Below, piece by piece: positions 1 to 7,808 of a stretch of 64,000 bases of DNA. The notes beneath the pieces are model-generated. The model did no database searches, was not told where the DNA came from, and worked only from the letters and a program-made list of their open reading frames with translations. The first letter of the stretch is position 1. Each line of letters opens with the position of its first letter. Made by a program: the position numbers and the translations under genes. Source of the stretch: Corynebacterium mustelae (GTDB lineage Bacteria; Actinomycetota; Actinomycetes; Mycobacteriales; Mycobacteriaceae); assembly GCF_001020985.1 (NCBI RefSeq), contig NZ_CP011542.1:1116001-1180000 (forward strand), given 5' to 3'.

Positions 1-666
1 CCAGAAGACGTGCTATTCGTGGTGGGGGACAACGCCAAACAAACCCTGCCAGAATCCGAAGACTTTGCATTCACCGGCGCGGCGCCAGGGGCATCGGTAT
101 GGGTTGTTCCGCAGGTGGAACAGGTTGGTGTGCCGTGGGTGGGGTGGAATACCCAATCGCCAGCTTTTGTGGAGGCGATCACCGGCGGGATAACCATGAG
201 CTTTATTGGGCATAGCGGGCCGGGGCAGTTCACGTTATTCCTGCAAAACGGTGGTTTTGAAAAGCCGCAACTGCTGTGGACTTCGGCTGATAAAACCGCC
301 CAAGACATCTATGTCGATGCCAACACACATACCCACGCAAACTGGGTGTTCACGGAGCCGGGAATTCACCAGGTAGCGGTGAAGATAACTGCCGAATTGA
401 AAGACGGTGGTGTGAAGGAGGACACAGAGATTTTAAGTTTCGCTGTGGGGGAAGAAGCGGACCTTCCTGCTGCCCAAGCGGTCACCTGGGATGGGGATTT
501 TTTGGCCAAGGGTGATGAAAGCGGCGTGGCTGCCGTAGGTACCGTCGATCGTGCGGGAGAAAACCAAGCTGTGTTGTGGGCAATCATCGCCATAGTGGCG
601 GTGCTAGTGATCGGCTCCATCATCGTGGTTATCAGGGCACTTGGTCGGCCGCGGGGTGAGAAGTGA
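1..666 (+). CDS. Surface-anchored protein of an anchored-repeat ABC transporter locus (5' partial)
   Basis: The reading frame is open from base 1, so the gene starts upstream and only about 221 C-terminal residues are visible. They contain an actinobacterial surface-anchored repeat: a VPWVGW element near the start and a HTHANWVFTEPG element about 60 residues later, which match VPWVGF and HVHTGYAFTKPG in the protein at 2333-4018. The C-terminus is a hydrophobic segment (about 25 residues of Ala/Ile/Val) followed by a short Arg/Lys tail, so the protein is probably anchored in the membrane and faces outward. Its stop overlaps the GTG start of the ABC ATPase by 4 bases, indicating one operon. The family is known to travel with metal-type ABC transporters; a role in metal or haem capture is inference. 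Confidence 0.8.
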   Translation, partial: PEDVLFVVGDNAKQTLPESEDFAFTGAAPGASVWVVPQVEQVGVPWVGWNTQSPAFVEAITGGITMSFIGHSGPGQFTLFLQNGGFEKPQLLWTSADKTAQDIYVDANTHTHANWVFTEPGIHQVAVKITAELKDGGVKEDTEILSFAVGEEADLPAAQAVTWDGDFLAKGDESGVAAVGTVDRAGENQAVLWAIIAIVAVLVIGSIIVVIRALGRPRGEK

Positions 667-1463
667 CGATCGACGTGCAATCACAACCCCAGTCACAACA
701 ACAGCCACGAACTGCGCTGTTAACCGCCACCGACGTATCGGTGACACTTTCGGGGCGTCGTATTTTTGACTCCCTTAGCTTTTCCATGTCGGCCGGGGAA
801 TTCGTCGGGCTTGTGGGGCCGAATGGTGCCGGAAAAACTACGTTTTTGCGAGCAATCTTAGGTCTAGTTCCAACGTCGTCTGGTGTGGTGGAAGTAGCAG
901 GCAACAAAGGGCGTAAGCTGCGATCGGCGGTGGGTTACGTGCCACAACGGCACGAATTCGCCTGGGATTTTCCGATTTCAATTCGTGAATGTGTCGCAAA
1001 CGGCCGCACCGGTGTACTCGGATGGGTGCGCCGTCCGGGCCGCAGTGACTACGATGCAGTCGACGAGGCTATTGCCCGGGTGGGGTTGGAATCCCTCGCA
1101 TATCGCCCTATCGGCCAACTTTCGGGTGGTCAACGGCAACGCGTGCTGGTGGCGCGGGCGCTATCGACCAAACCGCAGGTTTTGCTTTTCGACGAACCCT
1201 TCACCGGTTTGGACATGCCGACCGCCGAACAATTAACCCGCCTGTTTTCCGACCTGGCGGATGCTGGCACCGCCATTATCATGTCAACCCATGACATTGG
1301 CGAAGCGCTGCATTCCTGCCACCGGCTGGTGCTGTTTAAAAACGGCATTCGTGCCGACGGTTCCCCTTCGGAATTAACGGACAAAACCCTATGGTGTGAC
1401 ACATTTGAGGTCGGCGAAAATTCGCCGCTGATAACCCTGGTGAGGGCACATACCCATGCTTGA
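663..1463 (+). CDS. Anchored-repeat-type ABC transporter, ATP-binding subunit
   Basis: This 266-residue cytoplasmic ATPase would power the permease encoded immediately downstream. Walker A GPNGAGKT lies at residues 52-59, the LSGGQ signature at 153-157, the Walker B Asp-Glu at 177-178 and the switch His at 210. Overall it resembles ATPases of Mn/Zn (ZnuC/MntA-like) uptake systems. The GTG start overlaps the upstream stop by 4 bases and the stop overlaps the permease start by 8, so translation is coupled. No substrate-binding protein is visible in this part of the locus; in related loci it is encoded upstream, which lies outside the window. The substrate is therefore not settled. Confidence 0.9.
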   Translation: MTIDVQSQPQSQQQPRTALLTATDVSVTLSGRRIFDSLSFSMSAGEFVGLVGPNGAGKTTFLRAILGLVPTSSGVVEVAGNKGRKLRSAVGYVPQRHEFAWDFPISIRECVANGRTGVLGWVRRPGRSDYDAVDEAIARVGLESLAYRPIGQLSGGQRQRVLVARALSTKPQVLLFDEPFTGLDMPTAEQLTRLFSDLADAGTAIIMSTHDIGEALHSCHRLVLFKNGIRADGSPSELTDKTLWCDTFEVGENSPLITLVRAHTHA

Positions 1464-2349
1464 TATTTCTTTCATCGACTTCATCCACGATTTAACTAAC
1501 CCTGCCTTGGCCTTCTTACCTAAAGCCTTGCTGATGTCCGTCATGTCGGCGGTGGTCTGTGCCGTGGTGGGAACGTTTGTAGTGTTACGCGGCATGTCGT
1601 TTATCGGCGATGCCGTTGCCCATGCGGTTTTCCCGGGGCTGGCTATAGCATTCGCCCTCCAAATTTCGGTGCTGGTTGGTGGGGCGGTGGCCGGTGCGAC
1701 GGTTGCCCTGCTCATCGCGGTTTTCTCGCAGCGTCGACGCGTGAAGGAAGATGCCGTGATCGGTATTTTCTTCGCCGCGGCGTTCGCACTTGGTTTAGTG
1801 GTGATCTCCCGGATCCAGGGTTACACCGCCTCGTTAAATAACTTCCTCTTCGGTTCCATCACAGGTGTATCCACAACCGATTTGATCGTGGCTGGTGGGG
1901 TAGGGGTGCTGATTATCGGCGTGATCTTCCTGATCCTGCCGCAATTAACCGCCGTCGCTCTTGATCGGGAGACTGCCTTTGCCATGAACCTACCGGTTTT
2001 TATCCTTGATCTCATTATTTACCTTGCGGTAACTGCCGCTGTGGTGATGTCGGTGCGAACTATCGGCAATATTTTGGTTCTGGCGTTGCTTATCACCCCG
2101 GCTGCAACCGCCCGCTTGGTCACGGATTCGCTCAAGTCGACGATGATGATCGCCTCCCTAGTGGGGGTGATGGGGGCTATCGTGGGTATTTATTTTGCTT
2201 GGGCGATTGACTTGCCAGCCGGTGCTACTATCGTATTAGTTTTGACAATGATTTTCTTTATCGCATGGTTGCTATCTCCCAGACAAGGTTTTTTAGCAAC
2301 GCGGTTGCATAAACACAAGGTGGTTGACTCACATGACTGCACTGTATAG
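1456..2349 (+). CDS. Anchored-repeat-type ABC transporter, permease subunit (ABC-3 family)
   Basis: The 297-residue product is very hydrophobic with about eight or nine membrane segments and matches the ABC-3 family of Mn/Zn/Fe permeases (ZnuB/MntB-like). The short loop VLRGMSFIGDAVAHAVFPG near residues 34-52 is typical of these permeases and contacts the ATPase. It overlaps the ATPase gene by 8 bases and the next surface-protein gene starts inside its 3' end, so the locus is a tight operon. Import of a divalent metal is the family expectation; the exact metal cannot be read from the sequence. Confidence 0.88.
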   Translation: MLDISFIDFIHDLTNPALAFLPKALLMSVMSAVVCAVVGTFVVLRGMSFIGDAVAHAVFPGLAIAFALQISVLVGGAVAGATVALLIAVFSQRRRVKEDAVIGIFFAAAFALGLVVISRIQGYTASLNNFLFGSITGVSTTDLIVAGGVGVLIIGVIFLILPQLTAVALDRETAFAMNLPVFILDLIIYLAVTAAVVMSVRTIGNILVLALLITPAATARLVTDSLKSTMMIASLVGVMGAIVGIYFAWAIDLPAGATIVLVLTMIFFIAWLLSPRQGFLATRLHKHKVVDSHDCTV

Positions 2350-4018
2350 ACCACGCACGGTCATCGCACTCGGGTTTAGCCTCGGGCTCATCTTAAGCCC
2401 CACCGCAGCCGTATACGCCACCGATCACCCGGTCGGCGACGGCGAATCAGCCCCAGTAACTAACGAAGCTATCGGTGGAAACACACCAGCACAACCACTC
2501 GTATCCGACACGGTTACCGATGCGGAAAACCCAGCACCACAGCCCGAAACGCCAGAAACCAGTCCACAGGCACCTCACACCCATACCCCCAGTGTGCAAC
2601 TGGCTCCCACCGAAACCCCACTTCCCGATGCGGTTGCGATCCCTAACCCCACAACCGTTAACGAACCAAACCAGATTCTTCCCGTTGCCGTACCAACAGA
2701 GGAAGCATCAGACTCGTTCGTTATCAAAGAGTCCCACCAAGACATTCACCTTCAACTCATTAACGGCTATCCGCACATAAAAATGCGTGATGATGGTTCC
2801 CAATTATCAGGAAAAAGTGCCTATCGTCCCAGCGGCAGCGCCTACATTTTGGTGGATCACCAGAGTGAAAAAACACTCAAACGGGGTGAATTAGCAGCTG
2901 ACACAGACCTACCCGACTCCAGCTACGTTATGCCAGAAAACCAGATTGAGGGGGTGCCGTGGGTGGGGTTTAGTACCGTCGGCCTAACCCCTGGTGATGT
3001 TGCAGGTCCCGACAACGTGCTTTTAAGTATTGCCAAAGCAGAGACTCCGGACAGTGGTCGGATGCTGTTATGGACTGAAGGCGGATTGAAAGCCGAACCA
3101 CAGCTGAGACTTGACACCGAAGATCTAACCAAGGAATGGGAATTCGGGCTCAATAGTCACGTGCACACCGGATACGCATTTACCAAGCCGGGCCGCTACG
3201 ACATCACCTACCAATTCGCCGGTGAATACAACGGTGTGAATTGCCAGAAAACCACGCCAATAACCTACACGGTTACGTTCCTGGTGGGCGAAGAATCCTT
3301 CAACCAAGCACCAGCAGATGCCCGTGAGCAAGGAACTCCTGCCGATCACGAAACGGATTTCGGCCACGGTTTTACAAAACCACCGGCAACCAGCAGCTGC
3401 GATGGTAAGAGCCAACCGGGGCGGTCCCGGAAAACCGGCGCGGGTGATGGCCTTAGCGCCAAACCGATCGACGATGCACTCAAGAAAGTCGACCAAGAGC
3501 TGCAAAAGCTCGGCAAGACACCAGGTGGCGATAGCAAAACCACCACTAATGCTGGCGCCGGCGGGACGAGTACCAAGCCAACTCAGAAGCCATCGCAAGC
3601 CACCCCAACCACAACACCGTCTGGTTCCACAGCGACACCGACAACGGCAACCGCAACCACTGGTGGCACCAGTGGAGTGCAATTCACGTCCGCGCCGGGC
3701 CGTTCGGTGACGGCAGCTGGCTCGATCCCAAGTGCCGCGCCAGGAGCCGGCGCTAAAACAGCGACCGCCCCAGCACCTACAGCTGGAAAGCTCGCTGACA
3801 ATGCCCCGGTAGCCTCGAACGCGGAACCGGTGTTGGCTGCAGCCGAACCTAGTACTGCGGTTACTGCATCGGGTGATGAGACTGCGGCGGAAGCTGAAGT
3901 GAAAGCGACGGCTAATGTACTGGACAATATGGGAATGTCCCACGGTTTCGCGCTAGGGGTGGGGCTGACAGCCTTAATTGCAGGTTTCTTCAGCCTGCAT
4001 CTATCCCGTCGGATGTAA
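2333..4018 (+). CDS. Secreted surface-anchored protein with actinobacterial anchored-repeat domain
   Basis: I chose the ATG at 2333 over the TTG at 2324 because AAGGTGG at 2318-2324 gives normal spacing to the ATG. A signal peptide covers about residues 1-29. A Pro/Thr/Glu-rich linker to about 120 is followed by one repeat domain (about 130-330) carrying VPWVGF and HVHTGYAFTKPG, the same elements as the protein at the window start. Then comes a long low-complexity Ala/Thr/Pro/Gly linker (about 375-530) and a C-terminal membrane segment ending in RRM. No LPxTG motif is seen, so membrane rather than sortase anchoring is likely. The layout suggests a domain held out through the wall to deliver ligand to the adjacent ABC transporter (inference). 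Confidence 0.8.
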   Translation: MTALYRPRTVIALGFSLGLILSPTAAVYATDHPVGDGESAPVTNEAIGGNTPAQPLVSDTVTDAENPAPQPETPETSPQAPHTHTPSVQLAPTETPLPDAVAIPNPTTVNEPNQILPVAVPTEEASDSFVIKESHQDIHLQLINGYPHIKMRDDGSQLSGKSAYRPSGSAYILVDHQSEKTLKRGELAADTDLPDSSYVMPENQIEGVPWVGFSTVGLTPGDVAGPDNVLLSIAKAETPDSGRMLLWTEGGLKAEPQLRLDTEDLTKEWEFGLNSHVHTGYAFTKPGRYDITYQFAGEYNGVNCQKTTPITYTVTFLVGEESFNQAPADAREQGTPADHETDFGHGFTKPPATSSCDGKSQPGRSRKTGAGDGLSAKPIDDALKKVDQELQKLGKTPGGDSKTTTNAGAGGTSTKPTQKPSQATPTTTPSGSTATPTTATATTGGTSGVQFTSAPGRSVTAAGSIPSAAPGAGAKTATAPAPTAGKLADNAPVASNAEPVLAAAEPSTAVTASGDETAAEAEVKATANVLDNMGMSHGFALGVGLTALIAGFFSLHLSRRM

Positions 4019-4075
4019 CCCGGCTAATACTCGCCGTTTCCTGGCTAGCGCAAACTGTGCGTTGGCCGCAGCGCG

Positions 4076-4708
4076 CTACATGCGGTGAATGGCGTTTTGC
4101 GCTTTCGCTAAACCCTCGGTGCAGATCAGCCGCACCGCTTGAGTGGCGGCAGAAATCATCTGCGCAAGCTGCTCGTCGTGCGGGATGGTTGAAAGAACGT
4201 AATCGGGAACTGGTTGCCCTTTCGGTGGTCGGCCGATTCCCGTGCGCACCCTGATGTAGTCGCGGCTTGATAGCTCTGCGGTGGTGGATTTCAAACCATT
4301 GTGGCCGTTTTCGTTCCCGCCCTGTTTAATCCGCGCTTTTCCGTGCGGCAAATCTAATTCGTCGTGGACAACGATGACTCGTTCCGGTGGAATTCCAAGT
4401 GCGGAGCATAACGGCGCGACTGCGGTTCCGGAGACGTTCATAAACGTTGTGGAACGAGCCACCAGAACTGGGCAGCCGTCGATGGATACATTAGCGACGG
4501 TTGCCGGGATTCCTTTGACCGGGCGCAGGGATTGGCCTAATGAATCAAGCAACGAATCGATCACCATGTAACCGACATTATGCCTGGTATCGACGTATTT
4601 TTCGCCGGGATTGCCAAGTCCGATCACTAGCCACTGGGCAGGTTCGGGCGTAACGTAGCCGGGGGAACGGCGGGTAACCAATGATGTGAGACGCTGCCAA
4701 AGATTCAT
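4076..4708 (-). CDS. pth: Peptidyl-tRNA hydrolase (copy 1)
   Basis: Pth cleaves peptidyl-tRNA released from stalled ribosomes and recycles the tRNA in the cytoplasm. The 210-residue product has the family hallmarks: WLVIGLGNPGEKY near residue 27, the catalytic-His motif DTRHNVGY, SFMNVSG in the variant form TTFMNVSG, and the HDELDLPHGKAR segment. A second full-length homologue lies 1.6 kb away at 6278-6871. This copy has an N-terminal extension of about 25 residues and stands alone, convergent with the surface-protein gene and divergent from the nitronate monooxygenase. Both copies keep the active-site residues, so neither looks dead. Which copy is the main enzyme is unclear; copy 2, linked to rplY as in mycobacteria, is the better candidate. 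Confidence 0.93.
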   Translation of the reverse strand: MNLWQRLTSLVTRRSPGYVTPEPAQWLVIGLGNPGEKYVDTRHNVGYMVIDSLLDSLGQSLRPVKGIPATVANVSIDGCPVLVARSTTFMNVSGTAVAPLCSALGIPPERVIVVHDELDLPHGKARIKQGGNENGHNGLKSTTAELSSRDYIRVRTGIGRPPKGQPVPDYVLSTIPHDEQLAQMISAATQAVRLICTEGLAKAQNAIHRM

Positions 4709-4824
4709 GTTGTTTATGCTCTCATAGTTTCATCCGCGCACCTAGAATTTCTGTATCGAGCACTGTGCACCACCTACACAAGTATCGTCTACCACATTCC
4801 AAGCACCTGACCGAAGGGAAGTAT

Positions 4825-5889
4825 ATGTCGACGCGAGTGTCTGCCGTACTAGCTGAACTAAAACTGCCGATCATTGTTGCGCCAATGGCGGGTGGGCCGA
4901 CAACCCCGCAGTTGGTGGCGGCAGCACACGCTGCCGGTGGGTTGGGTTTTTTCGCTGCAGGTTCGGATACACCGGAAAAACTTATGCGTGATGTACGTGC
5001 TTTACAACAGCGTCCGCATGTCAGTTTTGGGGTAAATTTGTTTGCCCCGCAGGATCAGATACCTAGCCGGAACGATGTGGAAATCCTGCTACAGGCACTT
5101 CGTCCTGTGTATGCCACTACGGATCAATCAGTGCCCGATGCAGAACAAGTTATGTCTACTACGGATTTCACTAATGGCTGGGATGCGAAACTGGAGTTTC
5201 TTCTCAACGTGGGCGGCAAAGATTCTGGGTTGAAAGCCGTATCGGTGTCGTTTGGTTGCTTCAGTGACGAAGAGATAGCCGCTATCCACAACGCAGGTTT
5301 GGAGGCGTGGGTGAGCGTGACAACTGCGCACGAGGCGGGGATTGCCGCCGAGCGGGGTGCTGATGCCCTTATCGTTCAGGGGTACCACGCGGGCGGGCAT
5401 CGACTGTGCTGGGACGCAACCGTCACACCGAAAGAGCAGTGTACCTATCAACTGATCGCTGATATTCTTCCAGTAGTGCCAAACATGCCGCTGGTGGCGG
5501 CCGGTGGGGTGCGTACCCCACAGCAGACAACCGAACTATTAACACAGCCACAGGTGGCTGCGGTTCAGTGCGGCTCAGCGTTTTTGCTGTGCGATGAGGC
5601 TGGTACCAGCGATATTAACCGGGAAATGCTTACTCAGTGCGTCGAGGAGAATACCGGTGAGTCGGTGACCACCCGCGCATTTTCGGGCCGATTTGCCCGG
5701 GGACTAGCAACCGCATTTACGAAGTCCCACCCGGAACTGCCGCCAACATACCCGCTGGTGGCTAAGCTTCTTGCCGGTTTCCGAAACGATCCGCAGACCG
5801 CTTATTGCCTGGTGGGGAGCAATCCTGAGCTGCTACGCAGCGGTACTGCGGCGGAGATAATCGCCTTTCTTATGCGTGATTTCTTATAG
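4825..5889 (+). CDS. Nitronate monooxygenase (FMN-dependent 2-nitropropane dioxygenase family)
   Basis: The family oxidises alkyl nitronates such as propionate 3-nitronate using FMN and oxygen, a detoxifying reaction in the cytoplasm. The 354-residue product shows the phosphate/FMN-binding start IVAPMAGGPTTPQLV, the catalytic-His loop VQGYHAGGHR and the glycine-rich VAAGGVRTPQQ. I chose ATG 4825 because GAAGGGAAG at 4813-4821 is a good ribosome site; an upstream in-frame ATG at 4765 has none. A weak hairpin plus T-run at 5917-5940 may end the transcript. Related enoyl-ACP reductase (FabK-like) proteins share the fold, so substrate is by family only. Confidence 0.85.
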   Translation: MSTRVSAVLAELKLPIIVAPMAGGPTTPQLVAAAHAAGGLGFFAAGSDTPEKLMRDVRALQQRPHVSFGVNLFAPQDQIPSRNDVEILLQALRPVYATTDQSVPDAEQVMSTTDFTNGWDAKLEFLLNVGGKDSGLKAVSVSFGCFSDEEIAAIHNAGLEAWVSVTTAHEAGIAAERGADALIVQGYHAGGHRLCWDATVTPKEQCTYQLIADILPVVPNMPLVAAGGVRTPQQTTELLTQPQVAAVQCGSAFLLCDEAGTSDINREMLTQCVEENTGESVTTRAFSGRFARGLATAFTKSHPELPPTYPLVAKLLAGFRNDPQTAYCLVGSNPELLRSGTAAEIIAFLMRDFL

Positions 5890-5916
5890 ATAGCGGAAGT
5901 CTGGTTGCGAGAAAAT

Positions 5917-5940
5917 ATACGACTAAAACTTCGTATTTTT
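5917..5940 (+). terminator. Weak hairpin with T-run after the nitronate monooxygenase gene
   Basis: ATACGA at 5917-5922 pairs with TCGTAT at 5931-5936, followed by T-rich sequence. The stem is only six A/T-rich pairs, so termination may be inefficient and the small gene at 5956 could be partly co-transcribed. Confidence 0.4.
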
Positions 5941-5955
5941 AGCTAAGGCTGTGCT

Positions 5956-6297
5956 ATGTTGTTGGCTATGGGTGCGAAGACGAAGCGAAGCAAGCTGAAA
6001 GTCATTGACAGCTTTTTCGTCGATTCGTACCGAACATCTACTAAGCAACAAGCCGCTGAATTAGTGGGGGCGGCGTTTTCACAAGCGATGGGGCAGCTTG
6101 ACTCCCAGCACTGTGATACAGAAATGCGTAAGCTGCGGGCTCAAATCGAGCGGGGCAGTGCTAAGAACAAGTGTTGCCGCTCGAAACCGCGGTGTAAAAA
6201 ATGCCCAACAGTAATGCACCGGTTGCGCAAACAAGGGGCGCTCCAACTTGATGATACCGCATTGCGGGCAGCATTAGCTAAAGCGCGGAAGTGGTAA
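5956..6297 (+). CDS. Small basic Cys-rich protein of unknown function
   Basis: I do not recognise a named family. The 113-residue product is very basic, with a helical N-terminal half and a compact Cys cluster CCRSKPRCKKCP at about residues 73-84 (four Cys), which could bind zinc or an Fe-S cluster. The start is ATG 5956 with TAAGG at 5944-5948; a second in-frame ATG lies at 5968. Its 3' end overlaps the 3' end of the convergent pth copy 2 by 20 bases. It sits between two peptidyl-tRNA hydrolase genes, and its basic, Cys-containing character would fit nucleic acid or ribosome binding, but that is only inference. Confidence 0.7.
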   Translation: MLLAMGAKTKRSKLKVIDSFFVDSYRTSTKQQAAELVGAAFSQAMGQLDSQHCDTEMRKLRAQIERGSAKNKCCRSKPRCKKCPTVMHRLRKQGALQLDDTALRAALAKARKW

Positions 6298-6871
6298 GGA
6301 AACGTTCGACTTCGTCTGCGATATCGGCGCACATGATCGGAATGTCCGCTTGTTCTTGCTTGGAAAACGGCTTGAGCACAAAGCTGGACACATCCATTCG
6401 CCCCGGTGGTCGTCCGATTCCTATTCCGGCCCGAATGTAGTTTTTGCCCAAAACTTTCGTGATAGACCGTAGCCCATTGTGGCCGTGGTTGCCGGTTGCT
6501 TGCTTGTCGACGCCCGGCGCCCGCAGTTTCACCACGCCGAAGTCGAGCTCAAGGTCGTCGAAAAGCACAATGATATTGTCAGTCGGAATCTTGAAGAAAT
6601 CCGCTACCGCTTTGACCGGCCCGCCCGAGAGATTCATAAAACTACGCGGCGTGGCAAGAACAACCTTCCTGCCCGCAAGCGTGGTTTCAGCGATCATCGC
6701 ATTGGACTTTTTATGCACACTAAATGTGGCGGGCATACCACTCGCGCGGCTTGCGAGCTCCTCTAGGGCCCGCGCACCGATATTGTGCCGGGTGTTGGTG
6801 TATTTTTCGCCGGGGTTGCCAAGGCCTACGATTAAGACGGGGGATTGTGGGTTCATATTCACTGGAGACAT
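6278..6871 (-). CDS. pth: Peptidyl-tRNA hydrolase (copy 2, rplY-linked)
   Basis: This second Pth (about 197 residues) carries VLIVGLGNPGEKY, TNTRHNIGARALEEL, the SFMNLSGGPV motif and FDDLELDFGVVKLR, so all catalytic elements are present. ATG 6871 was chosen because GGGGCGGA lies about ten bases upstream; a TTG at 6904 and an ATG at 6856 are alternatives. It lies 71 bases after rplY on the same strand, the conserved actinobacterial rplY-pth pair, and is probably co-transcribed. Its 3' end overlaps the convergent small Cys-rich gene. Together with copy 1 it gives two diverged paralogues within 2.8 kb. Confidence 0.93.
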   Translation of the reverse strand: MSPVNMNPQSPVLIVGLGNPGEKYTNTRHNIGARALEELASRASGMPATFSVHKKSNAMIAETTLAGRKVVLATPRSFMNLSGGPVKAVADFFKIPTDNIIVLFDDLELDFGVVKLRAPGVDKQATGNHGHNGLRSITKVLGKNYIRAGIGIGRPPGRMDVSSFVLKPFSKQEQADIPIMCADIADEVERFLTTSAL

Positions 6872-6942
6872 AATAGCGCGATCCGCCCCCATACCGATAG
6901 ACAACCGGCATGGAGGCGGACAAGCGTTTTAGTTAAGCGAAA

Positions 6943-7572
6943 TTACTCAGCAGCTGGTGCTTCTTCTTCACCTTCAGCAGCTTCTTCGCCCTCAGCAGCG
7001 TCGTCTTCTGGGACGTCTGCAACTTCTTCATGGCTGACGGTTGCCAGGACGGTTTCTGGATCAGCAACCAGGGTGGTCTTTTCTGGCAGAGCAAGATCGG
7101 AAGCGTGGATCTTGGAATCTGCCTCAAGGCCCTCGATGGAGTGGGTGATCTCTTCTGGGATGGACAGTACGTCTGCTTCAACCAGGACGGTGTCGAGATC
7201 CTGTACCAACATGGTGCCTGGTGCTGGCTCTCCTTCGAATACCACGGGAACTTCAACCTCAACCTTTTCGCCACGCTTGATGGCGAGCAGGTCGATGTGG
7301 TCAGCGTTGAGGGTGATCACGTTCTGATCCACGTGCTTAACCATCACGAGGTGCTTGTCACCTTCGATGTCGAGCTCGAACACGGCGTTACCACCGTGGT
7401 GGCGCAGCAATGCGTGAACATCGAGACGGGAGGTAGCGAAGTGGATTGGGGTTTCCAGATCGGCGGAGTAGATCACACCTGGGATTTTGCCTTCGCGGCG
7501 CAGGCGGCGGGCAGCACCCTTACCGAATTCGTTGCGTGGTTCGGCGGCAATGATAATAGCTTCGTTGGACAT
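6943..7572 (-). CDS. rplY: 50S ribosomal protein L25 / general stress protein Ctc
   Basis: L25/Ctc binds 5S rRNA in the large ribosomal subunit. The 209-residue product has the L25 N-terminal domain (ARRLRREGKIPGVIY near residue 21) and the TL5/Ctc C-terminal domain, then an acidic Glu/Ala tail of about 30 residues, usual in actinobacterial versions. A strong AAGGAGA site precedes the ATG. Upstream, 7629-7685 can fold into a large hairpin followed on this strand by a U-rich tract, so the gene may have a leader attenuator. Downstream it is linked to pth copy 2. Confidence 0.96.
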   Translation of the reverse strand: MSNEAIIIAAEPRNEFGKGAARRLRREGKIPGVIYSADLETPIHFATSRLDVHALLRHHGGNAVFELDIEGDKHLVMVKHVDQNVITLNADHIDLLAIKRGEKVEVEVPVVFEGEPAPGTMLVQDLDTVLVEADVLSIPEEITHSIEGLEADSKIHASDLALPEKTTLVADPETVLATVSHEEVADVPEDDAAEGEEAAEGEEEAPAAE

Positions 7573-7628
7573 TGCAATCTCCTTACTTTTTAAACTTCAG
7601 TGCGGAGTGCGGTCCCAAAAACGGCAAA

Positions 7629-7685
7629 AGCCTTGCGAACCGCGACTCTACGGTGGACATGTCATCGGAGAGTCTTCGCAAGGCT
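7629..7685 (-). promoter_or_regulatory. Large leader hairpin upstream of rplY, attenuator-like
   Basis: Arms 7629-7639 and 7675-7685 are perfect 11-base complements, and an inner stem pairs 7644-7649 with 7669-7674; only CCGC (7640-7643) bulges. On the minus strand the hairpin is followed by a U-rich tract (TTTTGCCGTTTTT). It lies 57 bases before the rplY start and after a separate terminator for mctC, so it is probably within the rplY leader. Confidence 0.6.
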
Positions 7686-7764
7686 ACAAGTAGTTAGCTT
7701 TGGTGAAACACTATCGCGTCGATAACGGCTGTGCAGTTGATGCATTGGCCCTCGCCGAGACGTG

Positions 7765-7793
7765 AAAAACCATACCACATGGGTATGGTTTGA
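7765..7793 (-). terminator. Rho-independent terminator of mctC
   Basis: AACCATACC (7768-7776) pairs with GGTATGGTT (7782-7790) around a 5-base loop. On the minus strand the stem is followed by TTTTT. It begins about 20 bases after the mctC stop. Confidence 0.8.
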
Positions 7794-7808
7794 CCAAGTC
7801 AAGCGATA

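Noticed and set aside
3125..3943. Minus-strand frame of 272 codons inside the surface-protein gene
   Set aside because: Arg/Cys/Trp-rich text antisense to a low-complexity Ala/Thr/Pro linker, a usual artefact.
7030..7593. Plus-strand frame of 187 codons antisense to rplY
   Set aside because: It is a shadow of the rplY codon pattern; the minus-strand L25 is unmistakable.
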